From contig QEVF01000006.1 in NCBI GenBank assembly GCA_003576915.1, positions 62,001-126,000 of the forward strand: DNA of 64,000 bases, written 5' to 3'. Of this stretch, positions 45,952 to 54,669 are shown piece after piece (positions within the stretch are counted from its first letter, which is position 1; every line of letters starts with the position of its first letter). A program made the position numbers and the translations under genes. The notes under the pieces were generated by a model. The model had not been told where the DNA came from, ran no database searches, and was given only the letters and a program-made list of their open reading frames with translations. Source of the DNA: Planctomycetota bacterium (GTDB taxonomy: Bacteria > Planctomycetota > UBA8742 > UBA2392).

Positions 45952-46908
45952 CTACGTCGGGCTGACCCACTTCGACATCAGCGCGGCCGCGGGATAGCAC
46001 AGGATCGCGCCGGCGCCCCACGCCGGCTCCTGGGGCATCAGGGCGAGTGCAATGGCGGCCATCATCAGGCACTCCCCGCGGATTCCAAGCCCGACACAGC
46101 GGCCCAGATTGCGCGGCGTTGGCTCCTGGCGCGCCCGCAACAGCGCATAGGACAGCCAGAGGTACAACGTGGCGGCGATGACCATCGGCAGCAGGTCCTC
46201 GATCAGGGGGTGGCCGCGGTCGCCCTGCACCAGCGCCCAAAGCGGCACGGCGAAGGTGACCGGCAGCAGCGCAGCCTGTACGAGCCCAAGGGCCCGTCGG
46301 CCCCCTCCGCGGTCTTCGAAGAGAGACACCAGGGTCACCAGCCAGAAGTAGGCAAGCACGGCTGCGAACACTACGGGAACAACGCCAAAGGGCGAGCCCT
46401 CGCCGCCCGACAAGGCGTAAAGCGGCAGCAGGACATGCAGGCCGCGCGCAAACGCCAAGGTGGCAACGCCCAGCAAAGCCGCTACGGCACTGAGCCTGAC
46501 CTGGCCGCGTTCAACCTTTCCCAGGGCCAGCGCATTGTATGCAAGCGTGGCGAGGGCCAACACGAGGGCCGGTGTCGCGCAGCCTGCGAAAATTGAAGAC
46601 GTCAGCCCCAGCGCATAGAGCAGGCCGGTGACGAGCGCGGCGGCCTCCGTTGAAATGGCGCCGGTCACCATGGGGCGCGGCTTGTTCAGTGCAGTGTCTT
46701 TATGGCGGTGAAGCAGGTCGTTGAGTCCCATACCGCCGAGGTAAATTCCGATGGTGGTGAGCACCAGCCAGGGCAGCTTCTCCTGCACGTAGAGAGTGCG
46801 GGAGGCATGGGGAAGGGCCGCCAGCGCCAGGGCGCTTCCGCCCAGCACGTCGGCCAGCGCGGATGGCAGAGCGGAAACTCGCAGCAGCTTGAGGGCGCCC
46901 TTGAGCAC
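45952..46908 (-). CDS. UbiA-family prenyltransferase
   Basis: This 318-residue membrane protein has about nine membrane segments. The first Asp motif is NDLLHRHKD (N63, D64, D71), followed by NKPRPMVTGAIS, typical of UbiA-type enzymes that attach prenyl chains to aromatic or sugar acceptors. The normal NDxxDxxxD is altered (His in place of the second Asp), so activity needs testing. Acceptor and prenyl donor are unknown. It is probably cotranscribed with the ATP-grasp-like gene upstream (55-base gap). Confidence 0.82.
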   Translation of the reverse strand: MLKGALKLLRVSALPSALADVLGGSALALAALPHASRTLYVQEKLPWLVLTTIGIYLGGMGLNDLLHRHKDTALNKPRPMVTGAISTEAAALVTGLLYALGLTSSIFAGCATPALVLALATLAYNALALGKVERGQVRLSAVAALLGVATLAFARGLHVLLPLYALSGGEGSPFGVVPVVFAAVLAYFWLVTLVSLFEDRGGGRRALGLVQAALLPVTFAVPLWALVQGDRGHPLIEDLLPMVIAATLYLWLSYALLRARQEPTPRNLGRCVGLGIRGECLMMAAIALALMPQEPAWGAGAILCYPAAALMSKWVSPT

Positions 46909-46962
46909 AGCGGAAGTCTAGCGCCCTGCATGGACGGGCGCGAAACCAAAGCCCCACGCCCG

Positions 46963-48387
46963 TCAGTGGCCGGACATGCCGTTGGAGGGCCTGCGCTTGC
47001 GCGTGGGTCGGCCCGCTTCGATGGGACCGGACTTGCTGCGCCCCCCGACTTCCAGCACCGGGACCACCCTGGCGCTGCCGCGATGGACCACGGGCAGCTC
47101 GCTCACGTAGCCCGTACATCCGGCGTATTCGCCCCTCACAGCGAAGGCCGACAGCAGGCGACAGGCCCCGCGGCCGGCAGGCGCAACACCATCCACATAC
47201 TCCTGAACGATGTCGCCTCTGCCCAGGCCTTCCTCAATGCGTGCCAACCACTGCTCGCGCGTGACCATGACACCCGGCGTAACCTCGCTGCCGCCCATGG
47301 AGTTGCCGGCCTTGAGCACAAATCGCTCCGGGCGGTCAGACACATAGCTGAGAAGGTCAATGGTGTTGCCATGAAAGTCCGTGCGGCGGGGCGAAAGCTT
47401 GCGAGTCCAGGGCAGCACGCGGGCCTTGATCTCGCAGTCCATGGGGCTGAAGAACCCGTCAAAGTCGCGCGTGGTCAGAACCTCCAGCGCCAGGGGCGAA
47501 CTTGCCGGCCGCACACGCAACGGATTGACCAGCACTGCCGCCCGTCGTGCAACCGCATCGATGAATTCAGAAAGCAGTACCTTGCGGACCGCAATGTCCT
47601 GAACGGTTACCGACCGATAAATCAGGTCAAACCTTGTCTTGCCGCGCCGAAGCTGCCTGGCGTCGCGGTCGAACACGAACTCGCGCGGGTCCACGCGCTC
47701 GGCGAGATAGCCGCGCTGGCGCAACTCCGCCAACAGGCTTTCCTGCGCGGGGCGGGCGTCGGTTTCGCGCCAATCAATGATGGCGATGTTGGGACGCTGG
47801 CCGGGCGTGCCGCGCTCTTGCCACACGGCAAGAAACAGGTCCGCCAGCAGTTCCGGGCCCGGCGCGCTGGCCTGGGCGCGGCCCAGTGCCGTGCCGCGCG
47901 TGCGGCTGTGTGCCAGGAACTGGCGTTGAAGGCAGGAGGCCAGCAGGGCGCCCCGGGGTGCATCGAGCCCGGCATCCACCAGTCGCGGGCCTCCGGCCAA
48001 GGGCAGGAAATCAAGGCGCGCGAATTCCAGACTGAGGCGGCAATCGGGTTCGAGCCTGAGCAGTTCTTCGTGATGGCTTGAGATCTCGAGCTGGCGCAGG
48101 AAGGCCGCGTTGGCCAGGGCCATGCGATTGATCTGCTCGAACATTCCACATAGGGCGCGAACCGTGCGCGTCAACTCGCGCACCAGCGCGGGCTCTATGA
48201 CCAGCGGCTCCACTGCGATGGGAGGCGGGGCGGGCGTGCCGTAGCCGGCCCTGGCCAGTTCAAGCGCGAGATCGCGCTCAATTTCGGCGGCGGCATCAGG
48301 GCTCACTTGCTGCTGCCACGCCTCGGAAACGGCGTCAGCCTTGTCGACCTTGGCCGTCGTGACCAAACGCTCGCCCGGCGCTGTCAT
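46963..48387 (-). CDS. ATP-grasp-like protein related to glutathionylspermidine-synthase-type ligases
   Basis: This 474-residue protein is soluble. The C-terminal part (about 330-440) has FVLKAGNSMGGSEVTPGVMV, a glycine-rich nucleotide loop, then DIVQEYVDG, a pattern resembling circularly permuted ATP-grasp domains. The N-terminal half has no recognised motif; NIAIIDWRETDARPAQESL near residue 200 looks like a Rossmann-type pre-ATP-grasp strand. It would make an amide or ester bond between a carboxylate and an amine. The pairing with UbiA suggests a small-molecule or lipid modification, not proven. Confidence 0.6.
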   Translation of the reverse strand: MTAPGERLVTTAKVDKADAVSEAWQQQVSPDAAAEIERDLALELARAGYGTPAPPPIAVEPLVIEPALVRELTRTVRALCGMFEQINRMALANAAFLRQLEISSHHEELLRLEPDCRLSLEFARLDFLPLAGGPRLVDAGLDAPRGALLASCLQRQFLAHSRTRGTALGRAQASAPGPELLADLFLAVWQERGTPGQRPNIAIIDWRETDARPAQESLLAELRQRGYLAERVDPREFVFDRDARQLRRGKTRFDLIYRSVTVQDIAVRKVLLSEFIDAVARRAAVLVNPLRVRPASSPLALEVLTTRDFDGFFSPMDCEIKARVLPWTRKLSPRRTDFHGNTIDLLSYVSDRPERFVLKAGNSMGGSEVTPGVMVTREQWLARIEEGLGRGDIVQEYVDGVAPAGRGACRLLSAFAVRGEYAGCTGYVSELPVVHRGSARVVPVLEVGGRSKSGPIEAGRPTRKRRPSNGMSGH

Positions 48388-48407
48388 GCGCTCTTCCCCA
48401 AGCCCAG

Positions 48408-48435
48408 TTTACGCCACCGCATCATACCCTATAGT
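48408..48435 (+). promoter_or_regulatory. promoter for the secreted 395-residue protein
   Basis: TTTACG (48408-48413) and TATAGT (48430-48435) are spaced by 16 bases in the divergent gap, and transcription would begin about 15 bases before the gene start at 48458. Confidence 0.5.
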
Positions 48436-48457
48436 CGTTTCAAGGTTGCACGAAAGA

Positions 48458-49645
48458 ATGGGGTGGATCGTGAAGAATCTTCTCGCGCTCATGTTTTTGT
48501 TTGTGTTTTTTCACGGCGTGAGTGCTCAGGATAGTGCGCCCGCGCCGGAAAAACCCACGGCTGAAACACCTCCTGCCAGGACAACCTCCAGCTACGGCGA
48601 CCCCGTCACCATGGAAGTTCCCCGCTCCGTCAAGGAGGCCATCCGTGACCAGGGGGTCGCCATAACGCGCCTGTCCCTGGAGTTCGAAAAACGCGAAGCC
48701 AAGGACGGAATCTCGCTCGAATACGAGGGCATGCGCACCGAGAGCCCGGTCATCTTCGCCGCGTTCATTGGCGACAAGTGCGACCAGGAACTCACCTACA
48801 AAGACTGGCTCGCACGCATCTGGCGCGGCATCGACCTGGCCTTCATCGTCAAGACCATGCCGCAGAAGCTGCCGGGCCTGACGGTGGCCATCGAACACCT
48901 GCACATGAAGGGAGAGGTCGAGACCCTGCAGTCCACGTTTCGAGCCACCGACGCCAAGGTGGGAGAACCCTACTCCGTCCGGCTGCGCGGCGTGAAGCCG
49001 GGCATCAACCGCTACAGGCTGGTGGTGAGCTACAAGAACGACAAGGGCGAAGTCACCAGTGCGCATGGCTTCTCGCACTGGCTCGTTGTCCAGGCTCCCC
49101 CCATGTTTGAGTTCAGCACGGAGCCCGCGTGTGTGGCCACCTGCATGGCCGCCGGCACCTCGACCGTGATCCGCTCGGAAACCACCCTCACCTCCAGCTT
49201 CATGCTTCACGGAGGCCTTTCGGTCAGTGATTGCGAACTGCGTGTCATACGGCGGGGCAAACGTGAGGTCCGGCTTGAGTCGCTCGCGCCGGAGGTGCGG
49301 CGCGTCGTCGGCAGCGACACTCAGCCTTCAGGCTGGGAAGAGGTGGGGCGCTGCCGGCTGGGCGCGTCCAATACGGACTGGATCGTCCTGAGTCAGGATG
49401 CGGCCGGATTTGTCAAGGTCAGCTATACCCACTCGCTCTCCATCACCAGCGACGTGCTGCCCCTGTCCGAAAACTGGGATTACCAGTTCGAGCTGAGGCA
49501 CGTAACCGCCCGTGACCCCCTGGCGGTCTGGAGCATGAACGTGGCGCTGAACATTGCCCGCACCGAAGACCTCGCCAAGGCGCGTGTCGTGGTTTCCGCC
49601 ACGGGCCACGCCAAGCCCCTTGAGGTTCCCTTCAGCCGCAAGTGA
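48458..49645 (+). CDS. exported protein of unknown function
   Basis: I do not recognise this 395-residue protein. It has a signal peptide (VKNLLALMFLFVFFHGVSAQ; either ATG 48458 or GTG 48470 could start it). The mature part is beta-rich, with segments such as EVPRSVKEAIRDQGVAITRL (near 48) and several Ig-like stretches. No enzyme motif or lipobox is seen. It is a single transcript with its own promoter; the next gene starts 121 bases downstream. Confidence 0.7.
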   Translation: MGWIVKNLLALMFLFVFFHGVSAQDSAPAPEKPTAETPPARTTSSYGDPVTMEVPRSVKEAIRDQGVAITRLSLEFEKREAKDGISLEYEGMRTESPVIFAAFIGDKCDQELTYKDWLARIWRGIDLAFIVKTMPQKLPGLTVAIEHLHMKGEVETLQSTFRATDAKVGEPYSVRLRGVKPGINRYRLVVSYKNDKGEVTSAHGFSHWLVVQAPPMFEFSTEPACVATCMAAGTSTVIRSETTLTSSFMLHGGLSVSDCELRVIRRGKREVRLESLAPEVRRVVGSDTQPSGWEEVGRCRLGASNTDWIVLSQDAAGFVKVSYTHSLSITSDVLPLSENWDYQFELRHVTARDPLAVWSMNVALNIARTEDLAKARVVVSATGHAKPLEVPFSRK

Positions 49646-49766
49646 TCAGCGGCGACTTACCGCGACACGGAACGCCTCGCCCGCATTTTTCAGTAACCTG
49701 TGCATGCAGCGCGACAACGACTTATAGAATGTCCGCACAAACGAAGTCCCCGACACGGGAGATCTC

Positions 49767-50114
49767 TTGACCGGGACGAACCTCACGCACACCGGCCATG
49801 CATATCAGCCCGAGCCATTCAGTCCCTGTCTCGCTGACGCGCTGTCACACGCCGAGGTCAGCCGCAATGCACTGCGCCGGGGCGTCCAAACCGAGCGCCC
49901 CGTCGGCGACTTCGGGGCCATCGTCGTCCGCGCTGCAACGCCCTGCTGCGTGGACTCTCTGCCACTGCTGCTGATCGCACCTGGGCTGTGGAAGGTCTTT
50001 GACGGGGAGTTGCAGGGTCCGGAGCAGCTCGAAGTTGCCTGCCTTGGTCACTTCACCCGTGATGACTTGCCGCGGGTCTCCGCCGTATGCGCCGCTGATC
50101 TTCAACCGAGCTGA
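49767..50114 (+). CDS. small unknown protein, possible truncated relative of the next gene
   Basis: This 115-residue reading frame starts at TTG with GGGAG 5 bases upstream, a good ribosome-binding site. Residues about 72-94 (LWKVFDGELQGPEQLEVACL) match the C terminus of the next gene (EWRLFNAEFEGPEEADVSWL): W, F, E, GPE, V and L are shared at the same spacing. The first 60 residues match nothing I know. It may be a partial duplicate of the neighbour, perhaps decaying. The opposite strand is also open, so coding status is uncertain. Confidence 0.4.
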   Translation: MTGTNLTHTGHAYQPEPFSPCLADALSHAEVSRNALRRGVQTERPVGDFGAIVVRAATPCCVDSLPLLLIAPGLWKVFDGELQGPEQLEVACLGHFTRDDLPRVSAVCAADLQPS

Positions 50115-50123
50115 GCTGCCGCC

Positions 50124-51002
50124 ATGGCCGAGGTTTCCGCCCAACATGACCCGTTCAACTCCGCGGAGTACCTCACTCCATTCGGTGACGACTCGGCCCT
50201 GCCCTCGCCTGAGCATCGACTTCTCGCACTCGAGCGTGCCGCGCAGAAGCTCGCGCGGATCCGAAGCGGGGACACGCTGCCGCCGAGATCCCTTCGCGTA
50301 CGCACCCATTTGATGGCCAACGGCCTGGCCCTCCTGACGGGCCTGCTGATGCTGGCATTGGCGGTTACGGCCATGGGAAACAACCCGTCCCTGCTGGGTG
50401 CTGCGGTCATTCTTGTGGTGGGCGGCGCCATGATTGCCCTGCGGGCGGCACTCGGCTTGTTCGGAGCTCGCTCGCTGCAACCCCACGAGTGCGTTCAGCA
50501 CTATTTCAATGCATTGGGCTCGCGTCAGTGGAGCAGCGCCATCGGCCTCGTCAGCGAGACCGACCAAGACGGCTTTGTGCGCAAGCAGCCCGCAGCCACC
50601 GGATTTGGCTCCCTGCCCCACGGCCTGCCCCTCGATTCGGCCGACAACCTCAAGACCTACTGGTCTTACCTGACGGGCAGGCAACCTGGACAGTCCGCCG
50701 CCATCTCGCTGTCGAAGTTCCAGACGGTCTACTATGTAGAGGGACTCTGCAGAGTCACCTGCCGTTGCCGCATCACCAGCAACAGCGCCCTGTGGCTGCT
50801 GTGGATCCTGATTATCCCCCTGGCGGGGGCGCTGGTATCGGCCCTAGGCGCGTGGCTGACAGGCAGGTCCGTCGATGTCACCCTGCACAAGATTGTCGTG
50901 AAGTCGGGCAGGGAGTGGCGGCTGTTCAACGCCGAATTTGAAGGGCCCGAGGAGGCTGACGTGTCATGGCTGACGGGGGCTTTGGCCGCGCGGCGAACAT
51001 AG
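50124..51002 (+). CDS. membrane protein with an NTF2-like domain
   Basis: This 292-residue protein has a polar N terminus of about 65 residues, then two membrane segments (GLALLTGLLMLALAVTAM near 71 and AAVILVVGGAMIALRAALGL near 93). A domain with NTF2-like features follows (HECVQHYFNALGSRQWSSAI near 121), then a third membrane segment (WLLWILIIPLAGALVSAL) and a short soluble tail ending in GPEEADVSWL. Function is unknown. It follows the small reading frame by 9 bases. Confidence 0.65.
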   Translation: MAEVSAQHDPFNSAEYLTPFGDDSALPSPEHRLLALERAAQKLARIRSGDTLPPRSLRVRTHLMANGLALLTGLLMLALAVTAMGNNPSLLGAAVILVVGGAMIALRAALGLFGARSLQPHECVQHYFNALGSRQWSSAIGLVSETDQDGFVRKQPAATGFGSLPHGLPLDSADNLKTYWSYLTGRQPGQSAAISLSKFQTVYYVEGLCRVTCRCRITSNSALWLLWILIIPLAGALVSALGAWLTGRSVDVTLHKIVVKSGREWRLFNAEFEGPEEADVSWLTGALAARRT

Positions 51003-51016
51003 CGTACCTCCCGAGT

Positions 51017-51054
51017 CCTGAATTGTGACTGGCCCGGCAGGCCGCCAATTCAGG
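51017..51054 (+). terminator. hairpin after the NTF2-like membrane gene
   Basis: CCTGAATTG (51017-51025) pairs with CAATTCAGG (51046-51054), enclosing a smaller GGCC/GGCC stem. It begins 14 bases after the stop and is followed by CTTTCAGG. The T-run is poor. Confidence 0.5.
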
Positions 51055-51206
51055 CTTTCAGGGCGCCACGCCGGATTTTTCTTCAAAGAAGCTTGAGCTT
51101 GCTAGCATGCCAGACCATCGCCGGGTGCTGCGTGGTCAGCGCCTTGAGCGAGTCTTGGGCCCGGCCGACAGTGAACATGATCCTCTCTGCCTGCGCCTGA
51201 TCGCCG

Positions 51207-53216
51207 TTGGAGCGGCCACTCCCTGTGGGTAAAAAATCCTCAAACGGCTCCTCAGCCGTTCGCACTCTGGGACCGATTCCGGACCTCGAGCGTCACCTGC
51301 CTTCAGACTGGTGGCGGACTCTCTTTACCAGCCTCTACCTCAAGACCGACGGCGACGTGGTCGAGAACGACCAGAACACCGTGCGGGAAGTCGATCTGCT
51401 GGTGCGGGCCACAGGCCTTGAACCCAACGACAAGGTCCTCGATCTCTGCTGCGGGCAGGGCCGCCACTCCCTGGAGCTGGCGCGGCGAGGCTTCAAGAAC
51501 GTCACCGGAGTAGACCGTTCGCGCTACCTGATCCGGCTGGCCCGCAAGCGGGCCAAGGCCGCGGGCTACAGCATCAGCTTCCATGAGGGCGACGCGCGCA
51601 AGTTCTCGCTGCCTGAAAGCTCGATGCACACGGTTTGCCTCATGGGCAACAGCTTTGGCTACTTCGATCGCGTACAGGACGACCTGCTGGTTCTCAACGC
51701 CATCAAGCGCGTACTCGTCAGTGGCGGCACACTCGCCCTCGATCTCGTGGACGGCGACTGGATGAAGAGCCACTTCGAAAAGCGCAGTTGGGAGTGGATC
51801 GACGAAGACCAGTTCGTCGCCCGCGAACGCTCCCTCGCCAGCGACGGCGAGCGCCTGGTCAGCCGCGAAGTCGTGGTCCATGCCGAGCGCGGCATCATCG
51901 CTGACCAGTTCTACGGCGAGCGCCTGTACAGCCGCAAGCGCATCACCGACCTGCTGACGGAGGCGGGGTTCACCGGCATACGCTTCCATGGAGAACTCAA
52001 CGCCGAGAGCACCCGCGGACACGACCTGGGCATGATGGCCCATCGCCTGTTCATCACGGCAGCGGCGCCAAGGAAGGTGGCGGCCGCGCCCAGGGGCGAC
52101 ATCCTGTTTCCGGAGGTCACGGTGGTGCTGGGCGATCCCTCGCTGCCGGATGCCGTGAAGAAGAACGGCCAGTTCAATCCCGAGGACATGGAGACCATCG
52201 AGAAGCTCAAGGACGCCCTCGGAGAACTTCCGGGCTACACGTTCAAGTACGTCAACCACCACAATTCGCTGCTGCAGGAACTGAAGAATGCCCCGCCGCG
52301 ATTCGTGCTCAACCTCTGCGACGAGGGCTACTACAACGATGCGTTCATGGAGCTGCACGTTCCGGCCCTGCTCGAGATCCTGGGCATCCCCTACACCGGG
52401 GCCGGCCCGGCCTGCCTTGGCATGTGCTACAACAAGAGCCTGGTGCGGTCCGTGGCGGAAAGCCTGGACATTCCCGTGCCGTTGGAAACCTACTTCGACC
52501 CGGACGACAACGCGGCGACCTTGCCTTCAAGCTTTCCAGCGCTCTGCAAGCCCAACTTCGGCGATTCCAGCATCGGCATCACCAAGGACGCGGTGGTCCA
52601 CAACTCCGTGGAACTGCTGGCCTACCTCAAGAAGCTGCGCGATGAGTTCCCCGGGCGCCCCGTTCTGATTCAGGAATACCTGACAGGTCCGGAGTACAGC
52701 GTGACCATTGTCGGCAACCCCGGCCTGCGCTGCCGCGTGCTGCCCATTCTCGAGGTGGACTACTCAGGCCTGCCCAAGGACCTGCCGCCCATTCTGGGCT
52801 ACGAGTCGAAGTGGCTGCCGGAGTCGCCCTACTGGACGAAAATCAAGCACCATCAGGCCCGCGTGGATGAAGACCAGAAGCGCCGCCTGGGCGATTACTC
52901 CATGCACCTCTTCGAGCGTCTGGGTTGCCGGGACTACGCGCGTTTTGATTTCCGCGCCGACGCCCACGGCAACATCAAGCTGCTGGAGGCCAATCCCAAC
53001 TGCGGCTGGTGCTGGGACGGCAAGATGAACTACATGGCCGGCTTTGCCGGCATGCGCTATGCCGACCTGCTCAAGCTCATTCTGGATGCCGCGCAGGAGC
53101 GCATCGCCGCCGAGCGCAACCTGCGCAAGGTGACGGGCAAGGCGCAGGGCCAGAGCGGAAAGCCGCAGTCCAGCCGGGAGAGCGACCGTGTCGCGGCGGG
53201 AGCCCGGTCCCGCTGA
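51207..53216 (+). CDS. SAM-dependent methyltransferase fused to a D-Ala-D-Ala-ligase-like ATP-grasp domain
   Basis: Residues about 30-285 form a class I methyltransferase (motif I VLDLCCGQGRHSLELARRGF near 76-95, acidic motif GVDRSRYL). Residues about 300-640 are an ATP-grasp domain of the D-alanine--D-alanine ligase type: YTGAGPACLGMCYNKSLV near 400, LCKPNFGDSSIGITKDA near 452, LLEANPNCGWCWDGKM near 592. The whole is 669 residues and in one frame. It is probably a carrier- or peptide-modifying enzyme that couples methylation with amide formation. The start is not firm: TTG at 51207 or GTG at 51225, with no clear Shine-Dalgarno sequence. It has its own terminator and no ddl-type partner genes nearby. 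Confidence 0.85.
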   Translation: MERPLPVGKKSSNGSSAVRTLGPIPDLERHLPSDWWRTLFTSLYLKTDGDVVENDQNTVREVDLLVRATGLEPNDKVLDLCCGQGRHSLELARRGFKNVTGVDRSRYLIRLARKRAKAAGYSISFHEGDARKFSLPESSMHTVCLMGNSFGYFDRVQDDLLVLNAIKRVLVSGGTLALDLVDGDWMKSHFEKRSWEWIDEDQFVARERSLASDGERLVSREVVVHAERGIIADQFYGERLYSRKRITDLLTEAGFTGIRFHGELNAESTRGHDLGMMAHRLFITAAAPRKVAAAPRGDILFPEVTVVLGDPSLPDAVKKNGQFNPEDMETIEKLKDALGELPGYTFKYVNHHNSLLQELKNAPPRFVLNLCDEGYYNDAFMELHVPALLEILGIPYTGAGPACLGMCYNKSLVRSVAESLDIPVPLETYFDPDDNAATLPSSFPALCKPNFGDSSIGITKDAVVHNSVELLAYLKKLRDEFPGRPVLIQEYLTGPEYSVTIVGNPGLRCRVLPILEVDYSGLPKDLPPILGYESKWLPESPYWTKIKHHQARVDEDQKRRLGDYSMHLFERLGCRDYARFDFRADAHGNIKLLEANPNCGWCWDGKMNYMAGFAGMRYADLLKLILDAAQERIAAERNLRKVTGKAQGQSGKPQSSRESDRVAAGARSR

Positions 53217-53246
53217 CGGCTTTGGCCGCCCACAGCCCCAAAAAGC

Positions 53247-53275
53247 AAAGGCTGCCCAGAGGATGGGCAGCCTTT
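53247..53275 (+). terminator. Rho-independent terminator after the fusion gene
   Basis: AAAGGCTGCCCA and TGGGCAGCCTTT form a perfect 12-base-pair stem with a 5-base loop, 30 bases after the stop. The stem is followed by TTGTTG. Confidence 0.88.
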
Positions 53276-53661
53276 TTGTTGCAGGTTCCGCGGCATCAGG
53301 GGGGGTCAGCCGCAGAACCATTCTGGTGAAGGGGTGCGCATTGCGCGCGGGAGAGGTTGGGTACCAGAGAAATCCGGTACCGCAGGTGCTAAGGATCGTG
53401 TCGTATTTCAAAGATCGCGTCCTTCGCTTTCTTAAACGTATTGAGCCCCCTCCGCGTTCCATCAAATCGCAAGAAAATTTTGCCGCCTCTCAGCGCCCAC
53501 ACGACACCTGCCACCCGACAACCTGCCACCAAGGCCGGTCCTGGGCGTTCAGGGCAAATCCCTTACATGCCAGATTTCCGGCAGTTACACAGATCCAGGT
53601 TCTTTGGAATCGGTGTCCTTCCAACCCGTCGGGCCGCAACGCGAACCTTCAGCAGGCGATT
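53276..53661. other. 386-base gap without a recognisable gene
   Basis: Neither strand shows a convincing gene, and the short open frames lack start signals. Two GGTACC hexamers (53360-53365 and 53376-53381) frame a 10-base spacer, which is probably chance. The gap is less GC-rich than its surroundings (for example 53460-53490). I see no tRNA, riboswitch or clear promoter. Confidence 0.5.
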
Positions 53662-54615
53662 CTACAGGGCCAATTGCTCGATGAGCCTGCGTGCCGCCTC
53701 GCGCGGCGATAGCTGCCCGGAAGCAACCGCCCGCCGGTGCTGCTCAAATGCCGCGGCGGCCGCGCCCTGGGCATGCAGGCGCGCCAGCAAGCCTTGGCCC
53801 GCCAGCTCTTCGTAGCGCCTTTCCTGCCGCCGGGAGTGAAGGCCTTCCAGGAGGCCATGGCGCTGAAGGTGGGCTCGATGATCCGCAATGGCTCCCATCA
53901 GGCCCTCAAGGCCCTGCTCGCTGGTGGCAACCGTGCGCACGATGGGCGGCTTCCAGCAAGGGGCGCCAGGCGGCGGCATGGGCCTGAGTTCAAGGGCCTC
54001 TTTGACGTCTTCCTCGAGGCGCGCCGCGCCCTCCAGGTCGCTCTTGTTGATCACAACCACGTCGGCGATCTCCATGATGCCCGCCTTGAGGGCCTGCACG
54101 GAGTCCCCGGCCGCAGGAGTCAGGACGACCAGCGTGGTATCGGCCAGCCCGGCAACGTCCACTTCGCTCTGGCCCACGCCGACCGTCTCGACCATCAGAG
54201 GGTCAAACCCGGCCAGGGCCAGAAGGTCGCATGCGTCCTCGGTGCCTGCGGAAAGCCCTCCGAACTGTCCCCTTGTGGCCATGGATCGCACAAACACCTC
54301 TGCGTCCAGGGCATGTCGTGCCATGCGCAGCCGGTCTCCCAGCAGGGCGCCTCCGGAAAACGGGGAAGTGGGGTCGATGGCGACCACTCCGACCCTGGCG
54401 CCCTGGGCGCGAAATGCCGCAATCAAGCCGCTGGTCAATGTGCTCTTTCCGGCGCCCGGCGGGCCTGTGATGCCGATGCGCGTTGGCCTTGGCAGGGACG
54501 CGAAGACCGAATCCAGCGCGCTCAGAAGTGCCTGGTCTGCGCTTTCCGCAAGGGTGAGGGAGCGCGCCAGGGCGCGCCGGTCTCCGCCGCGAACTCGTTC
54601 AATCCAGTCGGCCAT
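53662..54615 (-). CDS. meaB: methylmalonyl-CoA mutase-associated GTPase MeaB
   Basis: MeaB is a G3E-family GTPase chaperone that loads and protects adenosylcobalamin in methylmalonyl-CoA mutase. This 317-residue protein has G1 GPPGAGKSTLT near residue 50, the switch-region VAIDPTSPFSGGALLGDR, ETVGVGQSE and NKSD. The C-terminal dimerisation arm is present. It matches the ArgK/MeaB family throughout. The mutase itself is not in the window, so the acceptor enzyme is elsewhere. It is the last gene of the minus-strand cluster before the 386-base gap. Confidence 0.93.
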   Translation of the reverse strand: MADWIERVRGGDRRALARSLTLAESADQALLSALDSVFASLPRPTRIGITGPPGAGKSTLTSGLIAAFRAQGARVGVVAIDPTSPFSGGALLGDRLRMARHALDAEVFVRSMATRGQFGGLSAGTEDACDLLALAGFDPLMVETVGVGQSEVDVAGLADTTLVVLTPAAGDSVQALKAGIMEIADVVVINKSDLEGAARLEEDVKEALELRPMPPPGAPCWKPPIVRTVATSEQGLEGLMGAIADHRAHLQRHGLLEGLHSRRQERRYEELAGQGLLARLHAQGAAAAAFEQHRRAVASGQLSPREAARRLIEQLAL

Positions 54616-54669
54616 GGGGGCACAATAGCGGCGTTGCCAGGACCGGAACAGCCGCCGCAGCCTCGCCTT

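Noticed and set aside
49845..50684. 279-codon open frame on the minus strand
   Set aside because: It overlaps two plus-strand frames with better support (ribosome-binding site, membrane segments, shared C-terminal motif).
51107..51232. 41-codon open frame before the methyltransferase/ATP-grasp gene
   Set aside because: It is short, Arg-rich, without a ribosome-binding site, and runs into the start of the real gene.
53188..53712. 174-codon open frame over the 53.3-53.7 kb gap
   Set aside because: It passes through the terminator hairpin and into meaB on the other strand, and its translation resembles nothing.
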